A DNA stretch of 64,000 nucleotides from Euryodendron excelsum (GCA_033060915.1 CM065381.1:35646836-35710835), one strand, 5' to 3'. Numbered from the stretch's first letter, positions 1 to 12,480 are shown. Notes: generated from the sequence alone by a model not told the origin. Program-made: numbers and translations.

Positions 1-187
1 AGAAATTCATTTTCTCGATTAATTTTATAAAAATCTATATGTGCAAGTAATTTTATTTTATTTTTGTTTTCATTTTTTATTTCTGACAAATCTAACCAAC
101 TTGTTGATATGATTGAAAGGAGTAGATTCATTCAGTCCCCATTTGATCTGATCGTGCCACATGTTTTTAATACACACTAATCAAACC

Positions 188-223
188 ATTTTATTTTATT
201 TTATTTTATTTTATTTTATTTTT
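188..223. repeat. (TTTTA)n microsatellite
   Basis: About seven uninterrupted copies of TTTTA. Confidence 0.9.
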
Positions 224-805
224 AATGCAGAAACAAGAAAAGGACCACTTCCCTTCTTGTTTCAGAATTCAGACGTCCTTTATCATCGTTCAAAGTCGTC
301 AAAAGATCCAAACACAGCGACACCTTCACCCCAGAATGAACATTGCAGCCCAAGCCTTTTTACTTTCTTTCCCTTTCACATTGACCACCAAGTAAGACTT
401 CGAGAGTATATAAAAATAATATATATATATATCTTTTTCACAACAGTGTGTGTGTGTTTTATTTTTTATGCTTAGCCACAACAGTGTGTGTTGTTGTCCC
501 CATACATACACCTTTACAAGCGTGATGTGGATCGTTTCAGTCAATGAACACTGAACCATTGACCAGAGTCGATCAGCCATATAATGTCTTATCCAATTTT
601 TTTTTTTTTGTGTACACAAATTTTTTGGTCTGCAAAATAAATAAATAAAAAAATAAAGTGAGCACAATTTTTAGATTTTTTGCACAGAAAAACAATTGTA
701 TTCTTTTTCGATTGACAGTTTATTCCCGAATCCAAAGATAGAATCTTCTCTAACGTGTGCATAAGAAGACCGCTAATTTGTAGTGTATTGATTTGAGGGC
801 ACTGT

Positions 806-830
806 AATATATATATATATATATATATAT
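806..830. repeat. (AT)n microsatellite
   Basis: About twelve AT units followed by a T run. Confidence 0.9.
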
Positions 831-3236
831 TTTTTTCAATTTAGAATAAGAATGTGATAAATTTGTAGTGCTAGTTTGAATATATGAGTTTTAAGTGTGG
901 TAGATAATGATGTAATTCCATTGCAAATAATTGTATTGAGATCGAAGAATTTGGTGAGAATTTTTTTTTGAACTTTGGAGACTTTAATCTCATTTTGTGG
1001 CTTACACAAGAAAAGTGAAAAGTTTTTGAGGCTTTAAACACTTCGATCCAATTGAACAACCTGTCATATTCTATTTTTTTTTTTTTAATTTTTTTTTATG
1101 AAGAACCGTGATTTCAATTTGATGGAGGTTACCCACTCTATTTATTGTTGTGGTGAAAGAGAGTCACCATAAAAATTTAGTTGCTTGATTATTATCTCTA
1201 TTATTTTTTATTTTTAAAGAGATAAAAATTAATAATTATGAAGAGTTGCTTGATAATTAGTCCTTATTCATTTAACATTTTTAAAGAGGTCAAAATCATT
1301 TTCTATCCCATGGTCAAATTTGGTTGGAGAAATATTTGTTTTCTTCTTTGCTACGACGATGTGAATAATGGCTTAATTTGATTAGTTAAAAGTTTGTCAA
1401 CTTGAAAACTGTATTTTAACTGTTCGTAGAATTTTGATTTGAAACCTATTAATCATGTGACAATATTTGATTTGTTAATAATTGTATCATATATTTTAGA
1501 AATTCGTAACATGTGACAATTCCCCATTGGACAAAATTTTCATGCTTATTAGTTACACTTATTTGCCTTTTGATCCTTTTTTTAACATTTGCCATGTAAT
1601 TCTTTGTTGCTTATCTGCCTTATGATCTTACTTTCTTAAAATGTTTTGGCTGCAATGCTATTTTCAATAGAACAACACTATCCAAATAGAAAAAGTATAG
1701 CTAAATATGATAATTCGGGTTACTTTTAATGTGTCATTTAACCCTAAGGTCATTTTTGTTAATTGGATGAATCATTTGTCTATTTAGATAATTCTGTAAG
1801 CAAATATTACATGTTTTTGGAATACAACAAACATTATTTCTTCCTATTTATCTTATTTGTAACTATAGAATAAGTAGTTAGCTTTCTTTTTTTGTCCGAA
1901 TAATGCAAAGTGTATAATTAGAATAACTTATAAAATAAGAGCATGAGTAAGCAAAGATAGAATTCTATGGCCTCTAGTAATTATGTCATATGTGGCATGA
2001 GTGTGCCAAATGCCTAACGGCTATTTTAATAGGAAAACTTTCCCTTTTTTTGGAAATAGAATGCTACACATGTTACTTGAAAGGTGGCAATGGCCTATTG
2101 GTATCTCTTATAAAAATTATTTTTAAGTATTTTCAAGAGGCTAGATAAAAAAAAAGAGTTTTTTCAAGAGGGAGAAAAACAAAAGCAATGCTAAAACAAA
2201 TAGAAGAAATAAAATGGCACGGAAAAGTGTTTGATAGAAGTGTTTTCAAAAGGTAAAAATTTTTGTTGTGTTTTGGAACCTGAATTTATCAAGAAAAAAA
2301 CAAAAAAAAAAAAAAATGGTGTGAAAAAATAGAACAAAATAAAAAATAATTTCCATCACCAAATCTTGATCTAAACACAACGTAAATAAACTTGTTTTAG
2401 AAAGTATTACTAGACTTAAAAAAAAAAAAGATAAAAATACGTTACTGGATTTTTTTAAAAAATTTCACAATTATAGCTCCAACTTTCAACTTCTAATGCT
2501 ATCTCGCTTTTCTCCTCTTAATAATTAAATATATCTTGCTAAAACTACAATAACCTTTTATTAAATTTGTTTTTTTAATGGTTATAGCTTACTGATCTGG
2601 TTAACATGTGCCCTAAGCCTTAATTAATGCAGTTTAAATTCATGCAAATTATAAATTACATGGAAGGCATTAATTTAAGAGTTGTTAATGAGATAAAATT
2701 GTATTAATGTAAATACAAAATTTTTAAAGGAATTTGAAATTAAAATTCGGATAATTTCTCTTTACTATCCTTGAAACATCATCCACATTAATTAATAGAA
2801 CTTTTAAACCTATGCTCGCATTACACGATTAATTCTAAATCCAAAATTATATGATCACAATAGGGCTCTTATAGTCTTCGTCTTAATAAATATATGCACT
2901 CACACGCATATATGCATATATACATACATATATAAACGCATGATGTTTGATTTTTGTGTCCACTTATTTATTTTACTATTTTTATTATTATTTTTAATGT
3001 TTTTGATTCCCATGAAATTTAGAGAGATTTATGCATAAAGTTGTATAACGTTAAAAATTTTAAAAAAGTATAAACCTCATATTTTGTAAAACTAGACAGT
3101 TAAAAAGACATGTAAACTTGAGATGACTATGTAAATAGTGAGAAAGATACCAATCTATTGATTACACTTCCAAACAATGATTAAAAATTGAAAAGTTCAA
3201 AATATTTCAAAACAAAATTTTAACTCTCTATTAACA

Positions 3237-3905
3237 CTGAGTCTATGTCTGATACACGAGAATAGAATGATCATTTTTACTTTTGTTTTTATTTTTTTGT
3301 TTGATATTACTATTTAAAGTTAGAATAACCATTCTCATAAAATGATCATTATCATATTTTGTTAAAATGATTATTCCTAATTTCAATAGTGAAAATGATT
3401 ATTCTATTCTCACATGAATAGCATAAAACAAAATTTGATAAGATTTTTGTTGTAAAATTTTTTTAAATGTATAAATATTTTTTAATTTAAAAAATTAAAA
3501 AGTCTAAAAATTTTTACCGGTATTGCCGCCACTAACTACCATTATCATCCACTGTCGGTCACAACCACGAGCCATCCACCACCACTTCTACCACCCATCG
3601 TCGCCACCACCTGCCATCCACCACCACTGCCCACTGCTACCACCCATCGCCTCCACCATCAACCACCACCACCTATCACCGTGGCCACCATCGTTGCTGC
3701 CATAGCAAATGCTCAATAATATTTAATAAATAATATATAATACATCTAACATTCTGTATATAAAATAATATCAAAATTTTATATTATACACTAAAATTTT
3801 ATTTTATTTCATTTTAAAATTGTTCATTAGTCTTACCATATAAAAAAATAAAAATGTCTCATTTCTATTCTATTCATTTTCATTTTCTTTTACCAAGCGT
3901 AATTC
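3237..3905. mobile_element. MITE-like inverted-repeat element with GC-rich core (copy 1)
   Basis: The two ends are inverted relatives. The left reads rightward through GAATAGAATGATCATTTTTAC; read on the opposite strand, the right end at about 3905 begins GCTTGGTAAAAGAAAATG and continues into similar AATGG/ATCATT blocks. The shell is AT-rich, but at 3523-3705 lies a sharply different core rich in CCACCA triplets. A second copy in opposite orientation lies at 14751-15430 with a GGTGGT-rich core in the matching place, which is the best evidence that this is one mobile unit. There is no transposase, so it would be non-autonomous. The superfamily is uncertain (hAT-like is a guess). Confidence 0.5.
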
Positions 3906-4560
3906 TCAACGTCTGCCATAGCTTACAACACAATCCTTCCAAAACTACTACAAATTTGAAGCATTTTGGAAGCCAATCGCCATTGAAGCTTTGAAATTGG
4001 TCACGTTTGGTTATGATTTTGTTTCCATTTCGGTGATATCAAAACTAAAAAAAATAATTTTTTTTATGTTTTTTATGTTCTTAAGAACAAAAAAAAGAAA
4101 AAATTTAAGACCGTAGAAAGTCTATTTCCATAAGAAAAATATCTTGAAAAATCAGAAAATATTTTTTTGAGATCCTAAAATTAGAGTGCTTTTTTAAAAA
4201 ATTTTAAAAATGATTTACCATATAACAAGATCTTGACATAATAATTTCTAAAATCAATATGCCAAAATATTTTCTAAAACCAATATGTCAAAACACCGTT
4301 TGGATGAGTTTAAAAAAAGGAAGCGAAACTGTAACGAAACGTTTTTGGCGTTTCTTCTGTAATTTACTGCTCCCCTGTTTTTGGGAACTTAAAAATGCCA
4401 TTGCTAATTTAAGATTTGATTTATTTAAATCAATTCCCTCCACAGTAATTTTCACTTAATCCCTTTCATTTCCAAAGCTGAAAAGAAATTCTATCTTCAT
4501 TGGAACTCATTCAATTGGCCACCGTCTAACCAGGACCCACTCCTTCTTTAATACACAGCA
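3906..4560. other. Intergenic DNA upstream of receptor kinase
   Basis: AT-rich, with several A and T runs. No coding frame with protein-like composition was found. The distal promoter of the downstream receptor kinase would lie here. Confidence 0.5.
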
Positions 4561-4572
4561 CAGTTCTTGAAA

Positions 4573-4841
4573 TTTTAAATATAGCACATACATACACAGA
4601 GGCTTACAGGCACAAATTCTCTCTCATCAATCTATATTCTGCAACTCAACTGACAGCAAACACACACTTCTCTCGCTCTCCTTCTCTCTCTCTCTCTCTC
4701 TCCCTCTTTCTCCACTTCCCATAACTGCAACAATCCCAGCACACGTTTTCTCCTCTCTCTCTCTCTCTCTCTGTTATTATATATGTATATGTAAATTGTT
4801 GATAAGAGCAATACTACAGTTTCTATTCTCTCTCTGTGTAG
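4573..4841 (+). promoter_or_regulatory. Putative core promoter and CT-rich 5' leader of HSL1-like gene
   Basis: A TATA-like TTTTAAATATAGC at about 4573-4585 would place transcription start near 4610, leaving a leader of about 230 nt. The leader has two CT tracts (about 4684-4702 and 4753-4772), typical of plant leaders bound by GAGA-binding (BPC) proteins. At 4783-4794 is a three-codon upstream ORF, ATG TAT ATG TAA, ending 47 nt before the main ATG. The start site is inferred, not seen. Confidence 0.4.
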
Positions 4842-7800
4842 ATGCAGACAACCATGATATTCTTGCTTCTCCTCTTTCTCTCTCTACCGCCTCTCACTCT
4901 CTCCCTGAACCAAGAAGGTCTCTACCTCCAGCGGGTGAAGCTCAGCCTCTCCGATCCGAGCGGTGCGCTCTCCGATTGGAATGACCGCGATGACACACCA
5001 TGTAATTGGACTGGCGTCACCTGCGACACAGTAACTGGCTCCGTCACCTCGGTGGACCTCTCGAACGCCGGCCTCGCCGGTCCTTTTCCCACCTTCCTCT
5101 GCCGCCTCTCTTCTCTTTCTACTCTGTCTCTTGAAAACAACAGCATCAACTCGTCTCTGCCGCTGAGCATCTCAGACTGTCGCAACCTGACCAGCCTCAA
5201 CCTGGCTCAGAATTTCCTTGCGGGTCCCATTCCATACACCCTTTCTGACATTCCCGACCTCAAATACCTCACCCTCGAAGCAAACAGCTTCTCCGGTGAA
5301 ATTCCGGCGAGCTTCGGGCTTTTCCGGCGACTCGAGACTCTCACTCTGGTGAACAATTTACTCAACGGCACAATACCGGTGGTTATTGGGAACATAACGA
5401 GTCTGAAAAGCCTCGAACTTGCTTATAACCCGTTTAAACCTAGTCGACTTGTTCCAGAACTCGGGAATCTATCGAGTTTGGAGAGTCTCTGGGTCAGTCA
5501 TTGCAACCTCGTGGGTTCGATTCCGGCGAGTTTTGGGAGACTGAGTAGGCTCACGAATCTCGACGTGTCGAACAACATGCTTAGTGGGTCGATTCCCAGT
5601 GTGATCTTCGAATTGAAAAGTGTGGTGCAAATTGAGCTGTTCAACAATTCGTTTTCCGGTGCGTTGTCGGCTGGGTGGTCGAATCTGACGGCACTGCGAC
5701 GCTTTGACGCGTCGATGAACCTGTTGGTTGGGACCATTCCGGTGGAGTTATGTGAGTTACCGCTCGAGTCGCTTAACCTGTGCGACAACCAACTCGTGGG
5801 TTTGCTTCCAGAGAGCATAGCTCGATCCCCAAACTTATACGAGCTCAAATTGTTCAACAATCGGCTTCATGGGTCGTTGCCGGGTGAACTAGGCAAGCAC
5901 TCGCCGTTACGAACCCTCGACGTATCGGAAAACCAGTTTTCCGGTGAAATACCGGCTAGTGTGTGCGAGAAGGGGGTCTTGGAACAACTCCTTTTGATTT
6001 ACAACTCGTTTTCAGGGACAATTCCGGCTGTTCTAGGGAAATGTCGAACCTTGAACCGGGTTCGATTGCGGGCTAATCGGTTTTCCGGCGAAATCCCGGC
6101 TGAGTTTTGGGGTTTACTACATGTGGATTTGCTTGATCTTGGTGAGAATTTATTTTCTGGGAATATATCATACATGATTTCTGGTGCATCAAATCTTTCA
6201 GTTCTATTCATTTCAAAAAATCAGTTTTCAGGGACTATACCTACAGAAATTGGATCTTTAGGCAATTTAGTTGAATTTTCTGGTAGTGATAATGAGCTTT
6301 CAGGGCAAATTCCAGCAACAATTGTCAATTTGGGTCAGTTAGGGACATTTAATCTTCGAAACAATAAACTTTCCGGGCAAATTCCAGTTGGAATTCAATC
6401 GTTGAAGCAGCTCAATGAGCTTAATTTGGCAAATAATACCTTATCTGGTGAAATCCCAGATAAAATTGGGAGTTTGCCCGTGCTTAATTATCTTGATCTT
6501 TCTGAGAATCATTTTTCTGGGAAAATCCCACTTGGCTTACAGAATTTGAAGCTCAATGTGCTAAATTTGTCCTACAATCATCTCTCGGGTGACATTCCTC
6601 CAGTTTATGCTAAGGATATTTATAGGGATAGCTTTTTGGGCAATCCGGGCTTATGTGGTGATCTTCCTGGTCTTTGTGCTGGAAAAACTGGTGTTAAGAA
6701 TCAAGGTTATCTGTGGATACTTAGATCAATTTTTATACTTGCTGGCATGGTTTTTGTTATTGGAGTTGTTTGGTTTGTGTGGAAGTTTTGGACTTTCAGG
6801 AAAACGAAGAAAGGAATCTCTATGTTGAAGTGGAGATCATTTCATAAACTGGGCTTCAGTGAATACGAAATCCTCGATTGTCTTAATGAAGATAATATTA
6901 TTGGAAGTGGAGCTTCAGGGAAAGTCTACAAGGCTGTGCTTAGTAACGGTGAGGTAGTTGCAGTGAAGAAGCTATGTGAAAGATCGAAAAAAGATGATGA
7001 AAGTTTTGCCAGTGTTGATTCAGGGAAAGATGCATTTGAGATTGAAGTTGAGACATTGGGAAAAATTAGGCACAAGAATATTGTGAGGTTATGGTGTTGT
7101 TGCAATACCGGGGATTGCAAGCTTTTGGTTTACGAGTGCATGCCAAATGGGAGCTTGGGGGATTTGTTGCATGGTAGCAAGGGTGGCTTGTTAGATTGGC
7201 CTACAAGATATAGGATAGCTTTGGATGCTGCTGAGGGGCTTTCTTATTTGCATCATGACTGTGTTCCTCCCATTGTCCATAGGGATGTTAAGTCGAACAA
7301 TATCTTGTTGGATGCAGAGTTTGGAGCTAGAATTTCTGATTTTGGAGTTGCTAAAATTGTCAAAACAGTCAACAAAGGGGCAGAATCAATGTCTGCAATT
7401 GCTGGTTCTTGTGGTTATATTGCACCAGGTATGATGTCGATTACACCACTCATTTTCCATTTCCCTGGCATATTGAATTGATTCGAATTCAGAGTAATAG
7501 AGCTGAATTGTTTGTCTTCTGGGATTTGTATAACTAGTTGTAAATATAAATAGAATCACTTAGTCTTTTGTGATATGCTTAATCAGTGTTGCTTTCCTCT
7601 AATGACAAGTTACTAACCATTGCCTAGTGCTTAATAATTTCATCAATTATACAGAAATTTTCTCACTTCAAATATTTTTAGAGCTGAATTGTTTTTCTCC
7701 TGTGATTTGTGTAACTAGTTATAAATATAAATAGTCATTTAGTTTTTTATGATATAGCTAATCAGTGTCACTGTTGCTTTCCTCTCTATGCGAATTCCGA

Positions 7801-8554
7801 ACCACTGGCCTATTGCTTCATAATTTCATCGATGATACAGAAATATTACTCATTTCAAATATTTTTTCAAGCTTACACAAATTGAATGATTTTCATTTTG
7901 TTTATTATATAACATGTTCATATAATCTAACAGTCAATTGACCTGTGTAAATCAGGTTGCTTTCCTGTAGTTTTATACTGAACCGTATCGAGCTTCATAA
8001 TTTTATCAATTACAGAGGACAATGTCTTGATTAGAAGTTTCTATTCAATCCAAGATCAACAATGTTACATTATCTTGTTTAATTCGCCGAATTTGTAACA
8101 GAAGCTGTTATGTTTGATCTTAATCTACTGCAGAATATGCATATACTCTTCGAGTGAATGAAAAGAGCGACATTTATAGCTTTGGGGTGGTCATCCTGGA
8201 GCTATTGACTGGTAGACGACCCATTGATCCAGAGTTTGGGGAGAAGGACCTTGTTACATGGGTCTGCAACAACTTGGACCAGAAAGGAGTTGACCACGTG
8301 CTTGATCCCAATCTCGATTTTGCTTTCAAGGAACAAATTCGCCGGGTTCTTGATATCAGCCTCCTTTGCATCAGCCCACTTCCCATTAACCGGCCTTCGA
8401 TGCGCCGGGTGGTGAAAATGCTGCAAGAGGCTGGGGCACAGAACAATTCCAGGAGAGCAAAGAAGGATGGGAACCTCTCTCCTTATTACTATGAAGATTC
8501 CTCTGATCAAGGGAGTGTAATTTCTAAGAATCTAGTTGCAAGTTTCTTGGAAAC

Positions 8555-8558
<4 letters not shown>
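4842..8558 (+). CDS. HSL1: LRR receptor-like kinase, HAESA-LIKE 1 type (2 exons, 1003 aa)
   Basis: A plasma-membrane receptor kinase of LRR subfamily XI. Exon 1 is 4842-7428 and exon 2 is 8134-8558. The intron splits a Glu codon (G|GTATG ... TGCAG|AA), and the joined frame reads the conserved GSCGYIAPEYAYTLRV stretch across the junction. Order: signal peptide about 1-21; LRR N-cap with Cys54 and Cys61; about 21 LRRs to about 595; GNPGLCG cap at 600-606; one transmembrane helix about 626-647; kinase about 680-960. Visible kinase elements are a G-loop (GSGASGKVYK), VAVK Lys709, HRD at 813-815 (an RD kinase) and DFG at 833-835. Length and tail (PYYYEDSSDQGS) closely match Arabidopsis HSL1 (about 996 aa) and less closely HAESA. 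In Arabidopsis the family perceives IDA-type and CLE9/10 peptides with SERK co-receptors, in abscission and stomatal-lineage division. The first in-frame ATG was chosen; it precedes the signal peptide directly. No lesion is seen. Confidence 0.96.
7429..8133 (+). other. HSL1-like intron with internal tandem duplication
   Basis: A 705-nt phase-1 intron with GT/AG ends, at the position within the activation segment common to HAESA-clade kinases. It contains an imperfect tandem duplication of about 182 bp: units begin AGAGCTGAATTG at about 7498 and 7680, and a partial third copy lies at about 7954-8020. If retained, translation would stop at 7481 inside the kinase domain. Confidence 0.85.

Positions 8559-8586
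<28 letters not shown>
8556..8586 (+). repeat. (GA)n tract directly at the HSL1 stop codon
   Basis: The TGA stop at 8556-8558 supplies the first GA of a tract of about 14 GA units that opens the 3' UTR. Confidence 0.9.
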
Positions 8587-8587
<1 letters not shown>

Positions 8588-8697
8588 GTACCATACCTAC
8601 AGTAAGGTTTTGTCTCAGCACCTTGTTGGTGGATCCTCAGCTGGTTAATGTCAAGAAGACAACATTTTGTATTTATGATTGGAGTAGGAAACTACTG

Positions 8698-8837
8698 AAG
8701 AATTTGAAGAAATCCCAGTACTGGTCATCTCATGTTAAATGTTTAAAGAATTTGACGAATTCCCAGTATTGGTAATCTGACGTTAAATGTTTAAAGAATT
8801 TGAAGAAGTCCCAGTATTGGTCATTCATGTTAAATGT
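8698..8837 (+). repeat. 48-bp tandem repeat, three units, 3' flank of HSL1
   Basis: Units begin AAGAATTTGA at 8698, 8746 and 8794, exactly 48 bp apart. Each continues through CCCAGTAYTGGT and GTTAAATGT, and the third is slightly shortened. They lie about 140 bp after the stop, so probably in the 3' UTR or just beyond. Confidence 0.85.
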
Positions 8838-9278
8838 CTACTCTACAGATCATCCATCCATGGCTTTCATTGTGAAATTTCTGGAGTGGAAACAACGGCA
8901 GCTTATCTCTCTTTGTTTATTATTAAAGGTTTGTTAGTTATATTGATGAGTCTTTGTCCTTCTGGCCGTCCCCCATTAAATGAAATGGCCCCCATTCTTT
9001 GTCCTTCTCTTGCAACATCCTAGCGATACTACATAAGAGTGAGAGTCGTGGGACTCCTAGTGTATTATCACTGAAAGTGACGAGATGGCCCTCGAAAGTT
9101 GACTTAGAAGGTATATAATTAGAGGGCCTTAGCATCAGATGTGATTGTCACAGTCGCCGTTGATGGACACATCATCTGGGTTTCACTTAGCTAATATTTT
9201 GATGTGAGTTAGGTTTAACCAGCTGATATGTCTAGCGTAAGGAGTCTATCTATCTACTAACCTAGTTAATGTGTCTAG

Positions 9279-10156
9279 TGTCATGGTTTGCTCCTTCGCA
9301 CTTTATAACTACTCAAAAGGGTATTAAATTTGTGTTTAAGGATTGTTTAAATCTTGTCAAAGTATTGTCCAAATAATGTCCAAGACAACTCCAAGATATA
9401 CTAAGGATGGCCTAAAGAAGCTACTAAGAAAGCAGTTGAGGAAGTAGTGTGACAGCGTCCAAGGCCGCCGGCTGTATCAAGCAATAACGCGGGTGAGGGG
9501 CAGCCTAATCTCACTAGCGCCCAATCAAGAGCATCTAATCTCATTTTGGTGTGCCAGCGAGGCCTTGGATAACCTTACTTTGTGTGTGCCAAAGTGGAAG
9601 TCAGATGCTAGCAAGATAATCTCACCAAGGTCAGCAGCGAGGCCCCATTTAACCTCACTTTGGCCTGATCTTTGGTGTGGCATAACTTTGAGCTCCCAAG
9701 TCCAGATTTAGCTAGGTTTTTTTCTATAGGACCCTCTTAGGATGTAGTTTCATGGTTTTGAAGGGTTCTATTTATTGAGTTTTGTAGAATTTATAAGAGG
9801 CCATTATGACTCCTCGTGGGGGTGTCATGTTTTGTTGTATCAGTTTTGAAATGACTCAAAATGCTATACTAAAGGGGGAGTATACTCCTACCACCCTCCA
9901 CCCCACAACTTCTTAGATGGCTTGAGGCATGTCTTGTACATAATATGAGCTATGTAATGATGCTTTTATCAATGAAAATATGTTTATTACTTCCACCCAT
10001 TCTCTAATGGAGGTTGCTTGACGGTTGGCCATTAACGCTCAATTCTAGCTTCCAAATAAGATGATTCGGGTTTGGCTGGTTTGTCAGACGGACTTGGCAA
10101 GCGCCGCACGGGCCACATTTGTGACTGCCAAGCTCACAAAATGTCGGACCGTGACA
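9279..10156 (+). repeat. 5' LTR of the TCTAG element
   Basis: 878 bp, TG...CA. It pairs with 12969-13856. The first roughly 250 bp differ strongly from the partner, mostly T here against C there, plus an 11-bp deletion near 9380. The remainder is nearly identical. Confidence 0.92.
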
Positions 10157-10176
10157 ATTGGTATCAGAGCGATGGT
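10157..10176 (+). other. Primer-binding site (tRNA-Met type)
   Basis: TTGGTATCAGAGC starts two bases after the 5' LTR end. It matches the 3' end of initiator tRNA-Met, the usual plant LTR-retrotransposon primer. Confidence 0.85.
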
Positions 10177-11049
10177 TGGTTGGAAAACTACAATGAGATA
10201 GTGGCTGACCCTATGCCCACAACAGATCGTGGGAATGTAGTTGGTGCTGTTCAACTACAAAAATGAAAGGAAGCAATGAAAGAGCAAAGGATGGTAACTC
10301 AAGCACGGAGAGTGCATGTCGGTGGGCTCGGTGGATGTAATGCCGCGGTGGCTAAATGGCAAGACGGTGCCCACCAAAAAGTGTAGTGGACAAGCCCAAG
10401 AGAACGGGCAAGACTCGGGAGGCTCCAACGGTAGTGTCATTGTGTTAACACAACCCTAAATAGCTAGTGGCAAAGGGGACAAAGGAGCAACGGTGGGCCA
10501 AGCACAAGTTAAAGAAGTGCGAAGGCCAAGCTTACATGTGCTAAAGAAGCGAAGCGAGACCAAAGCATCGGTGGGAGACACGCCGCATGCAAGTGCCAAG
10601 TTCTTGTGCCAACGTGTCGACGGGGGTACAAGGGAGGCCAAAGAGGATGAGAAGGCATCCAAAGCTACAACGTGCATGTCCAAGAGAGCCATAGAGGTGG
10701 AGGACGATGCACATGGAGCAATGGTTGGGCCTATGCAGCAATGCCAAGATGGAAGGAGTTCAAGTGGAACTCAAGTGGCTGTCCTTTCCCGAAACAACAA
10801 GTAAAGAGGTCGGCGGGCCTAATGAAGCTTTGTGCATATCGGTGCCAATCGGGTGATAATGTCAAGCAAGTTCTTTGCCCAATTCTTGACATGAGAGACA
10901 TGTCCATAAGGGACTAGTTGTTCTACTTCCTGGAAGAGCCTGCAACTAGGGCGTGGGTGCCCAAAAATGCAATGGAATGCCTTGAAGGCTATGTCTTTGA
11001 GCCACAACAGCCTGGGAAGTGTAAACCAGCAAGGGTGTGGGAAATGACA

Positions 11050-11140
11050 AGTCTCAAGCATACGGCAAACCCAAGAGTGGGGGAGCCACATCTAGAATCA
11101 TCTCAAGTACACGATAAACCCAAGAGTGGGGGAGCCAATG
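11050..11140 (+). repeat. Short direct duplication in LARD interior
   Basis: AAACCCAAGAGTGGGGGAGC occurs twice, about 60 bp apart. Confidence 0.8.
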
Positions 11141-12219
11141 TTGGGTTATCTTTCAAGGAAGACGGATGGAACAACAACGACCAAAATGGCACGGGAAGGA
11201 CTTCCATCAAGAGAGAGCAAGCATAGGGGTCCCATTTCTTGTCATTCATGCAACGGACCGCATGGTGTGCAAATGTTAAAGATTCAAAGTGGAGTTAAGG
11301 ACCGTAAAGAGTAACGGTTGGCCGGTGAGTCACACCTGGTGGGGTGTTTCCTTACTCCAACTAAGGCAAGAGTGCCAATGAAGGGATTTGACTTCAAAGC
11401 TACTGAAAGACTGTGCAAAGCTCATGTGAACTTGAAATTTCACCTCGGTTGAGTACGGGGTGCATTGTCATTAGTGGAGTATCTCGAAGCAATCGGAGTA
11501 TGGCGATGGAGTGAAGGGCCGTCAAGGGGACGGTTGGCTTGCGAGCCACATCTTGCGAGATGTCACTTTGCTACCATTAGGGCGGTGGTGCCCAAAACAG
11601 CTTTGAGATCTCCTGGTACATATTTGCTTGTTGTCGATGGGTTAGATTCATCAAACTCACAAAGCCAAGAGTGGCAAGAAGGGAGATGTTCTGGCCCAGA
11701 CATAGGAAAGCGGTGTTGAACTCCAAGTCTAGAGCGACAAAGGCGTTAACACCAAATCAAGGCCGTATCGACGGGACTGAGAAGCCTTGGAAGAGATTGT
11801 TTTAGCCGGTTCAACGGGGATATTGGTAGCATGTTCAAGTCAATCCCAATATTAAAGATTGCTCACGAGGGAGCATGTTCGGTGGTGCCCATGGACTAGT
11901 TGTAGCTATCCTTAGGTTGGACTTCAAGAGGAAGGCCATAACTACTTTGGATTGGTGATTGCCATGTTGCCATTCCATTTTTCTTGTGCGATGGATTGCA
12001 CAAGTTGCACATTGTTTGCGCCATGCCCACCAACAAGGTTGGAAGCTTGTTCTCAACCACGAGATAGTTGGAGGCCAAGTGTGAAGAGCCTACGGGACGA
12101 TGGTCGGGACAATGAATTCTCAAGGTGTCTATTAACAACTCCCACCTAAGAGGGGTGGAGATTTCAAGCAAACAATGAGATGCTTCGGAGAAGGGAGTGG
12201 TTCCCAAATGTATCAAAAG

Positions 12220-12480
12220 GTCTTGAAGACGGACTTTCAAGGCTAAAACGAGATGGCAACAAAGAGTTGGCCCATGAAGGGGCACGGAGGTGACAGTGAG
12301 TCTAACTCCATTCAAGCGGCTTGAAGACGGACTTTCAAGGCCAAGCCGAGATGGCAACAACGAGGTAGCCTATGAAGCGACAAGGAGGAGGCAGTGGTTC
12401 CAACTTCATTCAAAAGTTTTGAAGACGGATTTTCAAGGCCAAGTCAAAGAGGGCAAGTAATGCCCATGAGGGGCATGAAA
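12220..12480 (+). repeat. 98-bp tandem repeat in LARD interior
   Basis: The block GAAGACGGAYTTTCAAGGC begins at 12225, 12323 and 12421, exactly 98 bp apart. The last unit is partial. Confidence 0.85.

Larger units (their letters stand above)
1..3236. other. AT-rich intergenic DNA, no gene seen
   Basis: No open reading frame here looks like a protein. The stretch holds homopolymer runs, a TTTTA pentanucleotide repeat at about 188-223 and an AT dinucleotide repeat at about 806-830. I cannot assign the rest to a known element from sequence reading alone. Confidence 0.7.

Noticed and set aside
3523..3705. 60-codon His/Pro/Ser-rich ORF
   Set aside because: Product of CCACCA triplets in a MITE core; the other copy at 14965 has it reversed.
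4796..4984. ORF overlapping the HSL1 start in another frame
   Set aside because: It begins with TTG, not ATG, and overlaps the signal-peptide codons.
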